64,000 nt of DNA, taken from NCBI GenBank assembly GCA_964570845.1, contig CAZMZB010000001.1, forward strand, positions 186,001 through 250,000, in the 5' to 3' direction. The notes beneath the pieces are model-generated. The model worked only from the letters and a program-made list of their open reading frames with translations. It ran no database searches and was not told the origin of the DNA. The position numbers were made by a program, and so were the translations under genes. The DNA is from CAZLCC01 sp964570845 (lineage in GTDB: Bacteria > Patescibacteriota > Saccharimonadia > Saccharimonadales > Saccharimonadaceae). Shown piece after piece: positions 47,574 through 56,841 of this stretch (position 1 is its first letter; every line of letters starts with the position of its first letter).

Positions 47574-49010
47574 ATGCTTGCTCGAAGTAATAAAAAATAC
47601 AGCTTTTTGTTGATTATCGCTGATATTTTAATGCTAACGTTTGGCTTTATGTTGGCATATATTATCCGTGTTCAGTTAGATAATCGACCCCTATTAAATG
47701 AAATATATGCCGTAGAATATTTTACAACATTCTTAACTGTTGTGCCGCTATGGATAGTTGTTTTTGCCAGCCTTGGACTATATGCCAATTCAGTTCGCAC
47801 CAAAAGATTTATTGAAATAGGCAAGCTTCTGATTGGCTCAATCATTGGTATTCTTATCATTCTTGGCTATTCTTACGTTATTAATGAGCCAATTTTTCCA
47901 GCTCGGCTTGTAGCAGTCTATGCTTTTATTTTTTCATTTACCTTTTTAGTCATTGAAAGAACTGTTATTCACACAATGTATGCTTGGCTTTTAAGAAGCG
48001 GTTATGGCACGAGAAGAGTGTTAGTAGTCGGCAACTCAAAAACAACCTGCGATATCATTAACCAGCTACACACGCATAAACACTCTGGTTATACAATAAT
48101 TGCTGCAGCTGGACCAAAGATTATTATTCCAAAGTTCGTGAAAGTTACTCATTTTTCATCAGTTGAAAGTTCACTTTTGGAAGTTAAGAATCTAAAAATT
48201 GATACTATCATTCAGACTGACCTTTTCGAAAATACTGAACGCAATCAAAAGATCCTTGCTGCCGCACAGAGCAACCATATTGAATATTGTTTTATTCCAG
48301 GAGAAGCTGAGTTTTATTCTGGCAAAAATACGGTTGATGTTTTTCTAGGCTATCCCATGATTATAGTCTCACAAACGCCCTTGATTGGCTGGGGAGCAAT
48401 TGCAAAAAGTATTTTCGATATGCTTTTCTCTACTCTATTACTTATTATTTTATCCCCCCTACTTCTATTACTCATTATTCTACAAAAACTTTTTAATCCG
48501 GGTCCTGTTTTTTATAAAAGCAAACGCCTCTCACGTTATTCTGAAAAAATTTGGCTTTATAAATTTCGCAGTATGCGGCCAGAATTTGGAAATAAAGACG
48601 CTGCTGATGAATTCAGAGCAATGGGTAGAAAAGATTTGGCAAAAGAATACGAAGTGCATCGCAAAGTGAAAAATGATCCGCGTATCACGTGGTTTGGAAA
48701 ATTTCTAAGAAATACTTCACTAGACGAACTTCCACAGTTTTTCAATGTCTTCAAAGGGGAGTTAAGCTTAGTCGGGCCACGACCAATCCTGCCACAAGAA
48801 ATGAAATTCGTGAAACATCGTGGTGCCCTGCTCCATAGTGTTAAGTCCGGCGTAACAGGTCTTTGGCAAGTGTCTGGAAGAAATGACCTTTCATTTGATA
48901 AACGAATTGAGCTTGAAATGTATTACGCCCAAAACTGGAGTTTTTGGCTTGATATTAAAATTCTTTTTAAGACGATTGGTGTTGTCTTTAGGAGAAAAGG
49001 CGTGAAATGA
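47574..49010 (+). CDS. Undecaprenyl-phosphate sugar-phosphotransferase (WcaJ/WbaP-type)
   Basis: A 478-aa polyprenol-phosphate hexose-1-phosphate transferase. Four N-terminal transmembrane helices, a CoA-binding-like domain (VLVVGNSKTTCDIINQLHTHK, in part), a fifth hydrophobic segment and the catalytic bac_transf domain: NPGPVFYKSKRLSRYSEKIWLYKFRSM, in part GPVFYKSKR and LYKFRSMRPE, then NTSLDELPQFFNVFKGELS and LVGPRPILP. It starts polysaccharide synthesis by loading the first sugar on the lipid carrier. Its stop overlaps the next start (ATGA). Confidence 0.93.
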   Translation: MLARSNKKYSFLLIIADILMLTFGFMLAYIIRVQLDNRPLLNEIYAVEYFTTFLTVVPLWIVVFASLGLYANSVRTKRFIEIGKLLIGSIIGILIILGYSYVINEPIFPARLVAVYAFIFSFTFLVIERTVIHTMYAWLLRSGYGTRRVLVVGNSKTTCDIINQLHTHKHSGYTIIAAAGPKIIIPKFVKVTHFSSVESSLLEVKNLKIDTIIQTDLFENTERNQKILAAAQSNHIEYCFIPGEAEFYSGKNTVDVFLGYPMIIVSQTPLIGWGAIAKSIFDMLFSTLLLIILSPLLLLLIILQKLFNPGPVFYKSKRLSRYSEKIWLYKFRSMRPEFGNKDAADEFRAMGRKDLAKEYEVHRKVKNDPRITWFGKFLRNTSLDELPQFFNVFKGELSLVGPRPILPQEMKFVKHRGALLHSVKSGVTGLWQVSGRNDLSFDKRIELEMYYAQNWSFWLDIKILFKTIGVVFRRKGVK

Positions 49011-50131
49011 AACAGCCAAAAATTGCTATTGTTTGTGATTTTTTAACTATAATGGGTGGCGCAGAAAATGTTGTGTTGGCGATGCATGAAGCTTTCCCCT
49101 CAGCGCCCATTTATACAGCAATGTACAACCAAGATAGTGTGCCCGCCTTTAATAAAATTGATGTGCGACCTTCTGCTCTACAAAAAATTCCACGCAAACT
49201 GCACAAATACTACAAACTCTTTCCAACCCTCGCTGTCAAAGCAATGCGCCGGCTTGATCTTTCTGAGTTCGACATCATCATCACCAGTAGCTACTTACAC
49301 GGACATCAGATTATGAAATCGCGTCCGGATCAAATCGTTATCAACTACTGTCACACTCCGCCTCGTTATTATTGGAGTCATTACAATCTTTATCGCAAAG
49401 ATCCAGGCTACGGTAAGCTAAACTTCCTAATTCGACCGCTTATGCCGCTTTTCATTCCTCGTCAGCGTAAGCTGGATTATGAAGCTGCTCAAAATGTTGA
49501 TGTTTTTATTGCTAATTCAAGCGAGACTGGGGAGCGTATTAAAAAATATTATGGCAAACCCTCAACCATCGTCCACCCGCCAGTTGATATCAATCGGTTT
49601 TCTCCAGCACGCGATCGTGGCGAGCATTATGTTGCACTTGGCCGTCAGCTGCCAAATAAACGATTTGATATAGCTGTTGAAGCCTGCACGAAGCTTGGTC
49701 TGCCGCTCAAAGTATTTGGCAATGGTCCATTGCACGATACACTCGTTAGAAAAGCTGGACCAACAATCAAATTCTATACCGACCGCTTTGGGAGCGCATC
49801 AGATAGTGAAGTTGAAAAAGCGCTCAACACTGCCAAAGGTTTTATCTTTCCGTCCGATGAAGATTTTGGCATTGTAGCCGTTGAGGCACTGGCAGCCGGG
49901 ACGCCGGTTATTGCTTACAAAAAAGCTGGGATACTCGATATCGTACAAGACGGTGAAAGTGGTATCTTATTTGATACGCAATCAATCGAAGCTGTGGTTG
50001 AAGCTATTCAAAAAGCGGAAAAGACAGCTTTCCTTGCTGGCACGCTAAGACGAAAAGCTCGTCGCTTCGACAAAAGTTTATTCATCAACAAAATGAAGAA
50101 AATTGTTAATGATCAAACTACTCAACCGTAA
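49007..50131 (+). CDS. Glycosyltransferase, GT4 family
   Basis: A 374-aa GT-B enzyme: IAIVCDFLTIMGGAENVVLAMHEAFP at the N-terminus (in part), then HPPVDINRFSP, ALGRQLPNKRFDIAVEA and the sugar-nucleotide site FPSDEDFGIVAVEALAAGTPVIAY with the EDFG...EA pattern. Probably adds a sugar to the lipid-linked precursor made by the preceding gene. The first 3 codons overlap it by 4 bp, and the end overlaps glmS (convergent) by 14 bp. Confidence 0.93.
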   Translation: MKQPKIAIVCDFLTIMGGAENVVLAMHEAFPSAPIYTAMYNQDSVPAFNKIDVRPSALQKIPRKLHKYYKLFPTLAVKAMRRLDLSEFDIIITSSYLHGHQIMKSRPDQIVINYCHTPPRYYWSHYNLYRKDPGYGKLNFLIRPLMPLFIPRQRKLDYEAAQNVDVFIANSSETGERIKKYYGKPSTIVHPPVDINRFSPARDRGEHYVALGRQLPNKRFDIAVEACTKLGLPLKVFGNGPLHDTLVRKAGPTIKFYTDRFGSASDSEVEKALNTAKGFIFPSDEDFGIVAVEALAAGTPVIAYKKAGILDIVQDGESGILFDTQSIEAVVEAIQKAEKTAFLAGTLRRKARRFDKSLFINKMKKIVNDQTTQP

Positions 50132-51950
50132 CACTTTTTGCTAAGTTTCGAGGTTGATCTACATCATTACCTCTATCTACCGCGATGTAATAAGCAAGCA
50201 GTTGTAAAATAACATTTAACAGCAGGGGAACAAGAGAATCTAATTTTGTTGAGATACGAATAATAGTTGTAGCATCAATTGCTTCCTTACTATTTGTGAC
50301 AGCAAGCACATCACCACCCCTTGCTCGTACTTCGCTTAAATTACTCTTACTCTTTTCAAACAACCAATTATCAGCCAGCAAAAAGACTTCAAAAAACCGA
50401 TCGTCGATAAGTGCAATTGGACCGTGCTTTAACTCTCCGGCAGCATAGCCTTCCGCTTGAATATAGGAAATCTCTTTTAGCTTAAGAGCACCTTCAAGTG
50501 CAATTGGGAATAATGTATCTCTTCCCATAAAAAGTGCGTGCTCTTTTTTGCTATACTGTCTTGCTATCTTTTTAACGTCATCTTTATGCTTTTTTAATAA
50601 TTGCTCAATTTCATTCGGCAAAGCACTCAACTCACTCACGAACTTATTCAATAATTGCGGACTCGCTCCTTTAGCTTGTGCCACCGTCAACCCAAAGAGT
50701 AGCATCGCTGATGCCTGAGAGGTAAATGCTTTTGTTGAAGCAACAGAAATCTCAGGTCCAACATGAACATATACGCCGCCATCAACCTCACGGGCGATAG
50801 TTGAGCCGACCGAATTTACAATGCCAAGCGTCCGAATGCCACGATTTTTGAGTTCTCGAAGACATGCCAGCGTATCCGCAGTTTCACCAGACTGCGACAC
50901 AATTAAAGCAACCGTATTTTTCGGCATAGAAAATGCCTTATAGCGAAGCTCTGAGGCAATTGCCACTTCAACACTTACATTTTCAGCAACCTGCCCAATA
51001 TAATATGACGCCAAAAGTCCCGCATAATAGGCGGTTCCACAGCCTACGATAACAATATGCTCAATTGATCTCAGCTCTTCGTCTGTCATGTTTGGCCCGC
51101 CCAGTTTCGCTCTACCTTCTTTTGGAATAAGACGACCTGCTAGTGTTGAGCGCAATGTTTCAGGCTGCTCCATGATTTCTTTTAGCAAAAAGTGTTCGTA
51201 GCCTTTTTTCTGAACTGCCTGAATATCTAAATCCAGTTTCTCAACCTCTTTGCTGATTGGTGCTGACTGTAGGTCAAATATCTCAACTTCTCCGGCCCGA
51301 CATTCAGCTACTTCACCGTCGTTTAGATAAATAACATTATCAATTTGACCAACCAGCGTTGCGGCATCACTTGAAATATACGCTTCATCCTCACTCAGTC
51401 CTAGAATTAATGGACTTCCTTCTCTTGCAGTAACAAGTACTGAAGGGTCTTTATCTGAAACAGCGACTAACCCATACGTTCCCACAACAGAACGGATCGC
51501 TGAAATAACGGCATCTTTTAGTGTTCTTTCTTTACCGCTGTCAAAATAAGAAGCAATAAGCGCAGCAAGTACTTCACTATCAGTATCGCTCTTAAACGAG
51601 TAGCCTTCTGCTTCTAAAGCCTCTTTGATTTCTTGATAATTCTCAATAATGCCATTGTGAACCAGATATATACTGCCGGACTTATGCGGGTGGGCATTTT
51701 TAATTGATGGCTCACCATGTGTTGCCCAACGGGTGTGCCCAATGCCTGTGCTATCCGTTTTCCGGCTTTTTTGAACCAATACATCAAGCCCGGCCACTTT
51801 GCCCTTTTCTCTTAATAGCGTTGTCTCACCTGTACTGTCGAGTGTAGCAATACCAGCTGAGTCATACCCTCGATACTCCAGTCTCCTTAAACCGCTTAGA
51901 AGAATGGGCTGTGCTTTCTTATTCCCAATATATCCGACAATTCCACACAT
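50118..51950 (-). CDS. glmS: Glucosamine-6-phosphate synthase
   Basis: A 610-aa enzyme: N-terminal glutaminase with the catalytic Cys after Met (MCGIVGYIGNKKAQ), GHTRWATHG and VHNGIIENY, then two SIS isomerase domains (GCGTAYYAGLLASYY, SQSGETADTLACL, VASTKAFTSQ) and the C-terminal DQPRNLAKSVTVE. It makes GlcN-6-P from fructose-6-P and glutamine for peptidoglycan and polysaccharide. All catalytic residues are present. Confidence 0.97.
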   Translation of the reverse strand: MCGIVGYIGNKKAQPILLSGLRRLEYRGYDSAGIATLDSTGETTLLREKGKVAGLDVLVQKSRKTDSTGIGHTRWATHGEPSIKNAHPHKSGSIYLVHNGIIENYQEIKEALEAEGYSFKSDTDSEVLAALIASYFDSGKERTLKDAVISAIRSVVGTYGLVAVSDKDPSVLVTAREGSPLILGLSEDEAYISSDAATLVGQIDNVIYLNDGEVAECRAGEVEIFDLQSAPISKEVEKLDLDIQAVQKKGYEHFLLKEIMEQPETLRSTLAGRLIPKEGRAKLGGPNMTDEELRSIEHIVIVGCGTAYYAGLLASYYIGQVAENVSVEVAIASELRYKAFSMPKNTVALIVSQSGETADTLACLRELKNRGIRTLGIVNSVGSTIAREVDGGVYVHVGPEISVASTKAFTSQASAMLLFGLTVAQAKGASPQLLNKFVSELSALPNEIEQLLKKHKDDVKKIARQYSKKEHALFMGRDTLFPIALEGALKLKEISYIQAEGYAAGELKHGPIALIDDRFFEVFLLADNWLFEKSKSNLSEVRARGGDVLAVTNSKEAIDATTIIRISTKLDSLVPLLLNVILQLLAYYIAVDRGNDVDQPRNLAKSVTVE

Positions 51951-51962
51951 AATATCTTTAAA

Positions 51963-52400
51963 CTATTTCTTATGGCCTAAGGCTTGATTTATTCTAGTAG
52001 AAGAGTCTGCTTTTTCAACGCCGCCAACACCAAAAACCATTTCAATATTATACTCATGGCATACCGCACTTTCTGGAGTAACTTTCTCAGAATCTCTATC
52101 CCCACCATTGGCAAAAATTAATTTATCATTCGGATGTTGATTTGCAATCATTTTCAATGTTCTAACCACCGTCGGGTCATCGTCAACTGCAATCGCTACT
52201 TCATCAACATGTCTCAAAGCACCGATTAACCTTGCTCTATTTTGTTCACTAAGAATTACTTTGTCTTTTTTCATTACTTGCTGAATATCATTATTAACAA
52301 TTACGATCAGCTTATCACCCATACGAGCTGCTGTTTCAATCATATCAAGGTGTCCGCCGTGGAGAGGATTAAAGAAACCACTTACGATTATTACTTTCAC
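51963..52400 (-). CDS. Cytidylyltransferase-like nucleotidyltransferase
   Basis: A 145-aa protein: VSGFFNPLHGGHLDMIETA gives the (H/T)xGH-type motif (here HGGH), and STRINQAL the ISSTRIR-like end. It belongs to the TagD/RfaE C-domain group and could make CDP-glycerol, ADP-heptose or CDP-alcohols. The start codon is GTG, with AAAGGCGG upstream. It lies 12 bases before glmS. Confidence 0.85.
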   Translation of the reverse strand: MKVIIVSGFFNPLHGGHLDMIETAARMGDKLIVIVNNDIQQVMKKDKVILSEQNRARLIGALRHVDEVAIAVDDDPTVVRTLKMIANQHPNDKLIFANGGDRDSEKVTPESAVCHEYNIEMVFGVGGVEKADSSTRINQALGHKK

Positions 52401-52534
52401 TATTTCCGCCTTTCTTACTAGATACCTACTTATTATACCTTGTCCTCTGTAAAAAATGTTGTTATATACACATAAATCATACTTGCATTATTCCACAATA
52501 GACATGCACATTAGTAAAAAGTTATACTGAGTCC

Positions 52535-53533
52535 ATGAAAAATCTACTCGTTACAGGCGGTGCTGGCTTCATTGGAGCAAATTTTGTCCACTATACTCTA
52601 AGAAATTATCCTGACTATAAAGTCACTGTTATCGATAAACTTACCTACGCAGCAAACCCGGAAACGCTTCACAGTATCTTGGATGATATCGAATTTATAA
52701 CTGGTGATATCTGTGATAAAGAACTTATGGATAAATTGGTCAGCGAAACAGATGTTGTGATACATTTTGCAGCTGAAAGCCATAACGACAACTCGCTACG
52801 TGACCCGTGGCCATTCATTCATAGTAATTTAATTGGCACGGCAACAATCTTGGAAGCTGTTCGAAAACATAAAAAACGCCTGCATCATATTTCAACTGAT
52901 GAAGTGTATGGCGACCTTGAGCTTGATGATCCAGCTAAATTTACTCCCGAAACTCCTTATAATGCAAGCAGTCCTTACTCAAGCACTAAGGCAGGATCAG
53001 ACCTTTTGGTTAAGGCTTGGGTTCGCTCATTTGGCATTCATGCAACTATTTCAAATTGTTCAAATAACTATGGTCCCTATCAGCACATTGAAAAATTTAT
53101 TCCCAGACAAATTACTAATATTTTAAGCGGCATTTCACCAAAGCTTTATGGAACCGGCGAACAAGTTCGCGACTGGATTCACGTTGACGACCATAACGAT
53201 GCCGTCCATGCGATTATTGAAAAAGGCCGCAGCGGTGAAACATATCTCATTGGTGCAGATGGTGAAGAAAATAATAAATATATTATTCAAACTATTCTAG
53301 AACTTATGGATAACGATAAAAATGCTTATGAACACGTCAACGACCGCCCAGGCCACGATCAGCGTTATGCTATTGATGCCTCGAAACTGCGGCAAGAACT
53401 TGGATGGAAACCAAAATATACTAATTTGCGCGAGGGCTTAAAAGCAACGATTGACTGGTATACTGAAAATGAAGCGTGGTGGAAAGCTGAAAAAGCCAAG
53501 GTGGAAGAAAATTACGCTAAGCAAGGTCAGTAA
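52535..53533 (+). CDS. rmlB: dTDP-glucose 4,6-dehydratase
   Basis: A 332-aa short-chain dehydrogenase: VTGGAGFIGANFVHY (NAD site), KLTYAANPETL, FAAESHNDNSLRDP, HISTDEVYGDLEL with the catalytic Thr-Asp-Glu, YSSTKAGSD (Tyr-x3-Lys) and NCSNNYGPYQHIEKFIPRQI. Second step of dTDP-L-rhamnose synthesis. TATACT (52523-52528) ends 6 nt before the ATG. First gene of rmlB-rmlCD-rmlA. Confidence 0.95.
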   Translation: MKNLLVTGGAGFIGANFVHYTLRNYPDYKVTVIDKLTYAANPETLHSILDDIEFITGDICDKELMDKLVSETDVVIHFAAESHNDNSLRDPWPFIHSNLIGTATILEAVRKHKKRLHHISTDEVYGDLELDDPAKFTPETPYNASSPYSSTKAGSDLLVKAWVRSFGIHATISNCSNNYGPYQHIEKFIPRQITNILSGISPKLYGTGEQVRDWIHVDDHNDAVHAIIEKGRSGETYLIGADGEENNKYIIQTILELMDNDKNAYEHVNDRPGHDQRYAIDASKLRQELGWKPKYTNLREGLKATIDWYTENEAWWKAEKAKVEENYAKQGQ

Positions 53534-53540
53534 TCCTATC

Positions 53541-54944
53541 GTGAGTAAACTTCAATTTAGTAAACAGTTAAAAGTAAAAGAAACCTCTATCCCAGGAGTG
53601 GTTATCTTTGATCTTCCTGTTTTTGGTGATAGCCGCGGTTGGTTTAAAGAAAACTGGCAGCGAGACAAAATGACCAAGCTTGGCCTGCCAGATTTTGGAC
53701 CAGTGCAAAATAATATTAGCTTTAATGCTGAAAAAGGAGTTACCCGCGGTATCCACGCAGAGCCGTGGGATAAATATATCTCTATTGGTGCCGGCAAAGT
53801 TTTTGGCGCATGGGTTGACCTTCGCGAAGGTGAAAGCTTTGGGAAAATATTTACGGCCGAACTTGACCCTTCAAAGGCAATTTTTATACCTCGCGGGGTT
53901 GGCAATGCATTTCAAGCGTTAGAAGAAAATACGGTCTATACCTATCTCGTGAACGATCACTGGAGCCAGAATGCACAAGACCAATACACTTTTCTAAACC
54001 TAGCCGATAAAACTGTGGCTATTAATTGGCCTATTCCATTAGGTGAAGCTGAACTTTCTGAAAAAGATAAAAATCACCCTAGGCTTCAAGATGTTACGCC
54101 GATGCAAGATAGACAAATTTTAGTCATTGGCTCAAATGGCCAACTTGGCACAGCGCTTAAAGGTGAGTTTCCTGCTGCTGAATTTGTCGATAAAGATGAG
54201 TTCGACATGACTGACCCAAATGAATATAAAAAGAAAAACTGGAAAAATTATAAAACTATCATCAACGCAGCGGCCTACACTGCTGTCGATCAAGCAGAAA
54301 CTCCTAAGGGACGTGAGGCCGCCTGGAATATTAATGCACAAGCAGTTGCTCAGCTAACTCAAACAGCCACTGAAAATAATATTACTTTAGTACATATTTC
54401 AAGCGAATATGTTTTTGATGGCACTAAAGACAATCATACTGAAGACGAATCTTTCACTCCACTGGGCGTCTATGCGCAAACAAAAGCTGCCGGCGATATT
54501 GTCGCAGCACAAGCTCCAAAGCATTATATTGTACGTACAAGTTGGGTTATTGGTGAGGGTAATAATTTTGTAAGAACGATGAAAAACTTAGCAGAAAAAG
54601 GTGTGAAGCCGAATGTTGTAGATGATCAAATTGGCCGACTCACTTTTACTCGTGATTTAGCAAAAGGCATTAAACATTTATTGGAAGCCAGGGTGTCCTT
54701 TGGAGCCTATAACCTGAGCAATGAGGGTAATCCTGTTTCTTGGGCAGATATTGCCAAAGAAGTCTATGAACTATCCGGAAAAAGTAAAGATGACGTTACG
54801 CCAATTTCAACAGAAGAGTATTATAAAGATAAAGAAGGTATCGCGCCCCGCCCCTTAAAAAGTATGCTTAATCTTGATAAGATAAAAACTACGGGTTTTT
54901 CTCCGAGAGATTGGCGAGAAGCTTTACAAGAATATCTGAAATAA
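53541..54944 (+). CDS. rmlCD: dTDP-4-dehydrorhamnose 3,5-epimerase / reductase fusion
   Basis: A 467-aa bifunctional protein. Residues 1-190 are an RmlC cupin (IFDLPVFGDSRGWFKENWQ, TRGIHAEPWDKYISIGAGKVFGAWVDLR in part, with the catalytic His in RGIH). Residues 195-467 are RmlD (LVIGSNGQLGTALKGEF, NAAAYTAVDQAE, HISSEYVFDGT, YAQTKAAGD, RTSWVIGEG). Together these are the third and fourth steps of dTDP-L-rhamnose synthesis. The start is taken as GTG at 53541, 7 bases after rmlB; an upstream ATG lies within rmlB. Confidence 0.93.
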   Translation: MSKLQFSKQLKVKETSIPGVVIFDLPVFGDSRGWFKENWQRDKMTKLGLPDFGPVQNNISFNAEKGVTRGIHAEPWDKYISIGAGKVFGAWVDLREGESFGKIFTAELDPSKAIFIPRGVGNAFQALEENTVYTYLVNDHWSQNAQDQYTFLNLADKTVAINWPIPLGEAELSEKDKNHPRLQDVTPMQDRQILVIGSNGQLGTALKGEFPAAEFVDKDEFDMTDPNEYKKKNWKNYKTIINAAAYTAVDQAETPKGREAAWNINAQAVAQLTQTATENNITLVHISSEYVFDGTKDNHTEDESFTPLGVYAQTKAAGDIVAAQAPKHYIVRTSWVIGEGNNFVRTMKNLAEKGVKPNVVDDQIGRLTFTRDLAKGIKHLLEARVSFGAYNLSNEGNPVSWADIAKEVYELSGKSKDDVTPISTEEYYKDKEGIAPRPLKSMLNLDKIKTTGFSPRDWREALQEYLK

Positions 54945-54964
54945 ATTTTTTAGAGGAGAAGAAA

Positions 54965-55825
54965 ATGAAAGGAATTATTTTGGCGGGCGGATCGGGTACG
55001 CGACTCTATCCCATTACCAAAGGTATTTCAAAACAGTTAATGCCAATCTATGATAAACCGATGGTGTATTACCCTCTTTCAACTTTGATGATGGCGGGCA
55101 TTAAAGATATCTTAGTCATTACTACCCCACACGACCAAGAGCAATTCAAGCGGCTTCTTGGAGATGGATCCAGCTGGGGAATTAATCTTCAATACGCTGT
55201 ACAGCCAAGTCCTGACGGATTAGCGCAGGCTTTTATTATCGGTGAGGAGTTTATTGGTGAGGATAAAGTTGCCATGGTACTGGGTGACAATATCTTCTAT
55301 GGGCACGGTTTCGGTGAGAGTTTAAAAAATTGCGCAGACCCAGATGGTGGCGTTGTGTTTGCCTACCAAGTATCCGACCCTGAACGCTATGGTGTTGTAG
55401 ACTTTGATGAAAACATGAATGCTATTAAGGTTGAGGAAAAACCAAAAAACCCAACTTCAAATTATGCTCTCGTAGGTCTTTATTTCTTTGATAATGATGT
55501 GGTTGAAATTGCTAAAGGAGTAAAGCCAAGCGCACGTGGCGAACTTGAAATCCCAAGTGTCATGGATGTTTATTTACAAAAAGGTAAATTAAAAGTTGAG
55601 GTTATGGACCGTGGCTCTGCGTGGCTCGACACTGGTACTTTCGGTTCAATGAATGATGCATCGGAATATATTCGTGTTATTGAAAAAAGAACAGGTCTGA
55701 AAATTGGCAGTCCAGAAGAAGCTGCCTATCGAGAAGGCTTTATTACCAAAGAGCAGCTTCTAGCGATTGCCGAGCCGTTAAAGAAAAGTGGCTATGGAAA
55801 GTATTTAGCTTCTTTAGTAAAATAA
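54965..55825 (+). CDS. rmlA: Glucose-1-phosphate thymidylyltransferase
   Basis: A 286-aa enzyme: KGIILAGGSGTRLYPITKGISKQLMPIYDKPM (in part LAGGSGTRLYPIT and KQLMPIYDKPM), VMVLGDNIFYGHGF, EKPKNPTSNYALVGLYFFD and GSAWLDTGT. It makes dTDP-glucose, the first rhamnose step. The ATG follows GAGGAG. Completes the pathway with rmlB and rmlCD. Confidence 0.96.
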   Translation: MKGIILAGGSGTRLYPITKGISKQLMPIYDKPMVYYPLSTLMMAGIKDILVITTPHDQEQFKRLLGDGSSWGINLQYAVQPSPDGLAQAFIIGEEFIGEDKVAMVLGDNIFYGHGFGESLKNCADPDGGVVFAYQVSDPERYGVVDFDENMNAIKVEEKPKNPTSNYALVGLYFFDNDVVEIAKGVKPSARGELEIPSVMDVYLQKGKLKVEVMDRGSAWLDTGTFGSMNDASEYIRVIEKRTGLKIGSPEEAAYREGFITKEQLLAIAEPLKKSGYGKYLASLVK

Positions 55826-55826
55826 C

Positions 55827-56792
55827 TTACTTTTTGAATCGCAACCTTCGAATTTCTTCTTGAGTTTTTTCTTGGTTGCCAAGAATTCTCACTAACATAT
55901 CTGCTACGACACCAAGTCCCCATATAAATAAGCTCAGGGAGATGAGGTATAGCCCCGTAAAGCCAACGAACTTATAGGGACTGAACTGCCCTGCATTCAA
56001 CCAGTGAACGCCTAAGAAGCCAACACAGAATAAACCAATGATAAACGGAATAATACCGACCACAAAAAAGAATCTTAGCGGTGCAAAATCACGATAAGCT
56101 CTTAAAATATTGAGGGCACTCACAAGTGTATAAGTAAACACACTGGTAACAACCCGGGATTGCCTGCCGGGGAAATATTTTACCACCACAGGAGTAGTGG
56201 TGATACGAAGATTTTTTACTGAAAGTACTTGAAATGATTCTTGGGTGTATGTGTGTTTACCGTGTGTATTAAGCGCAAATAACGCCTCTCTGTTATACGC
56301 TCGAAAACCACAAGTCACATCCTTGAAATCTCGTTTTGCTAATTTACTCGTAACACGTGCGCCTAATTTATTACCAATATACTTCCCTAGCGGCATATTT
56401 TTTGGCCGACGCATTTCTCCTGTTTTTGGATCCGTGAATCGATCTGCAGCAACGAAATCCGCTTCGTTATCCAAAATTGGCTGGACCATTTTTGGAATAT
56501 CTTCAGGAGAAAACTGCAAATCCCCATCAATATTTACCATAATATCTGCGCTCTTTTCTAGAGCAATATCAACTGCTTCACGAAAACGAAAAGCCACTCC
56601 TTTACTGACACTTTCTCGAACAACTTCCGCCCCAGCTTTTTGAGCTGCTTCTGTGGTATTATCCTGACTTCCATCATCAATGACTACGGTTTCTATAACT
56701 TTGATTTTACTTATTTTCTTCGGAATTCTTTTAACTACCTCACCGATTGTTTCTGCTTCATTTTTACAGAATGAAATGACTACTAGCTTCAC
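55827..56792 (-). CDS. Family 2 glycosyltransferase with membrane anchor
   Basis: A 321-aa GT2 of the dolichol-phosphate mannosyltransferase type: VVISFCKNEAETIGEVVKRIPK, VVIDDGSQDNTTEAAQ, VNIDGDLQFSPEDI and GFRAYNREALF, then two C-terminal transmembrane helices (FFFVVGIIPFIIGLFCVGFLG and GLYLISLSLFIWGLGVVADML). It may make a polyprenyl-phosphate sugar donor. GTG start with AAAGG upstream. Closely related to the protein at 58122. Confidence 0.9.
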   Translation of the reverse strand: MKLVVISFCKNEAETIGEVVKRIPKKISKIKVIETVVIDDGSQDNTTEAAQKAGAEVVRESVSKGVAFRFREAVDIALEKSADIMVNIDGDLQFSPEDIPKMVQPILDNEADFVAADRFTDPKTGEMRRPKNMPLGKYIGNKLGARVTSKLAKRDFKDVTCGFRAYNREALFALNTHGKHTYTQESFQVLSVKNLRITTTPVVVKYFPGRQSRVVTSVFTYTLVSALNILRAYRDFAPLRFFFVVGIIPFIIGLFCVGFLGVHWLNAGQFSPYKFVGFTGLYLISLSLFIWGLGVVADMLVRILGNQEKTQEEIRRLRFKK

Positions 56793-56841
56793 TTTAAACT
56801 TGCCTTTCTTTGCGCTCTGTTATCTTCTATAATAGAATAAC

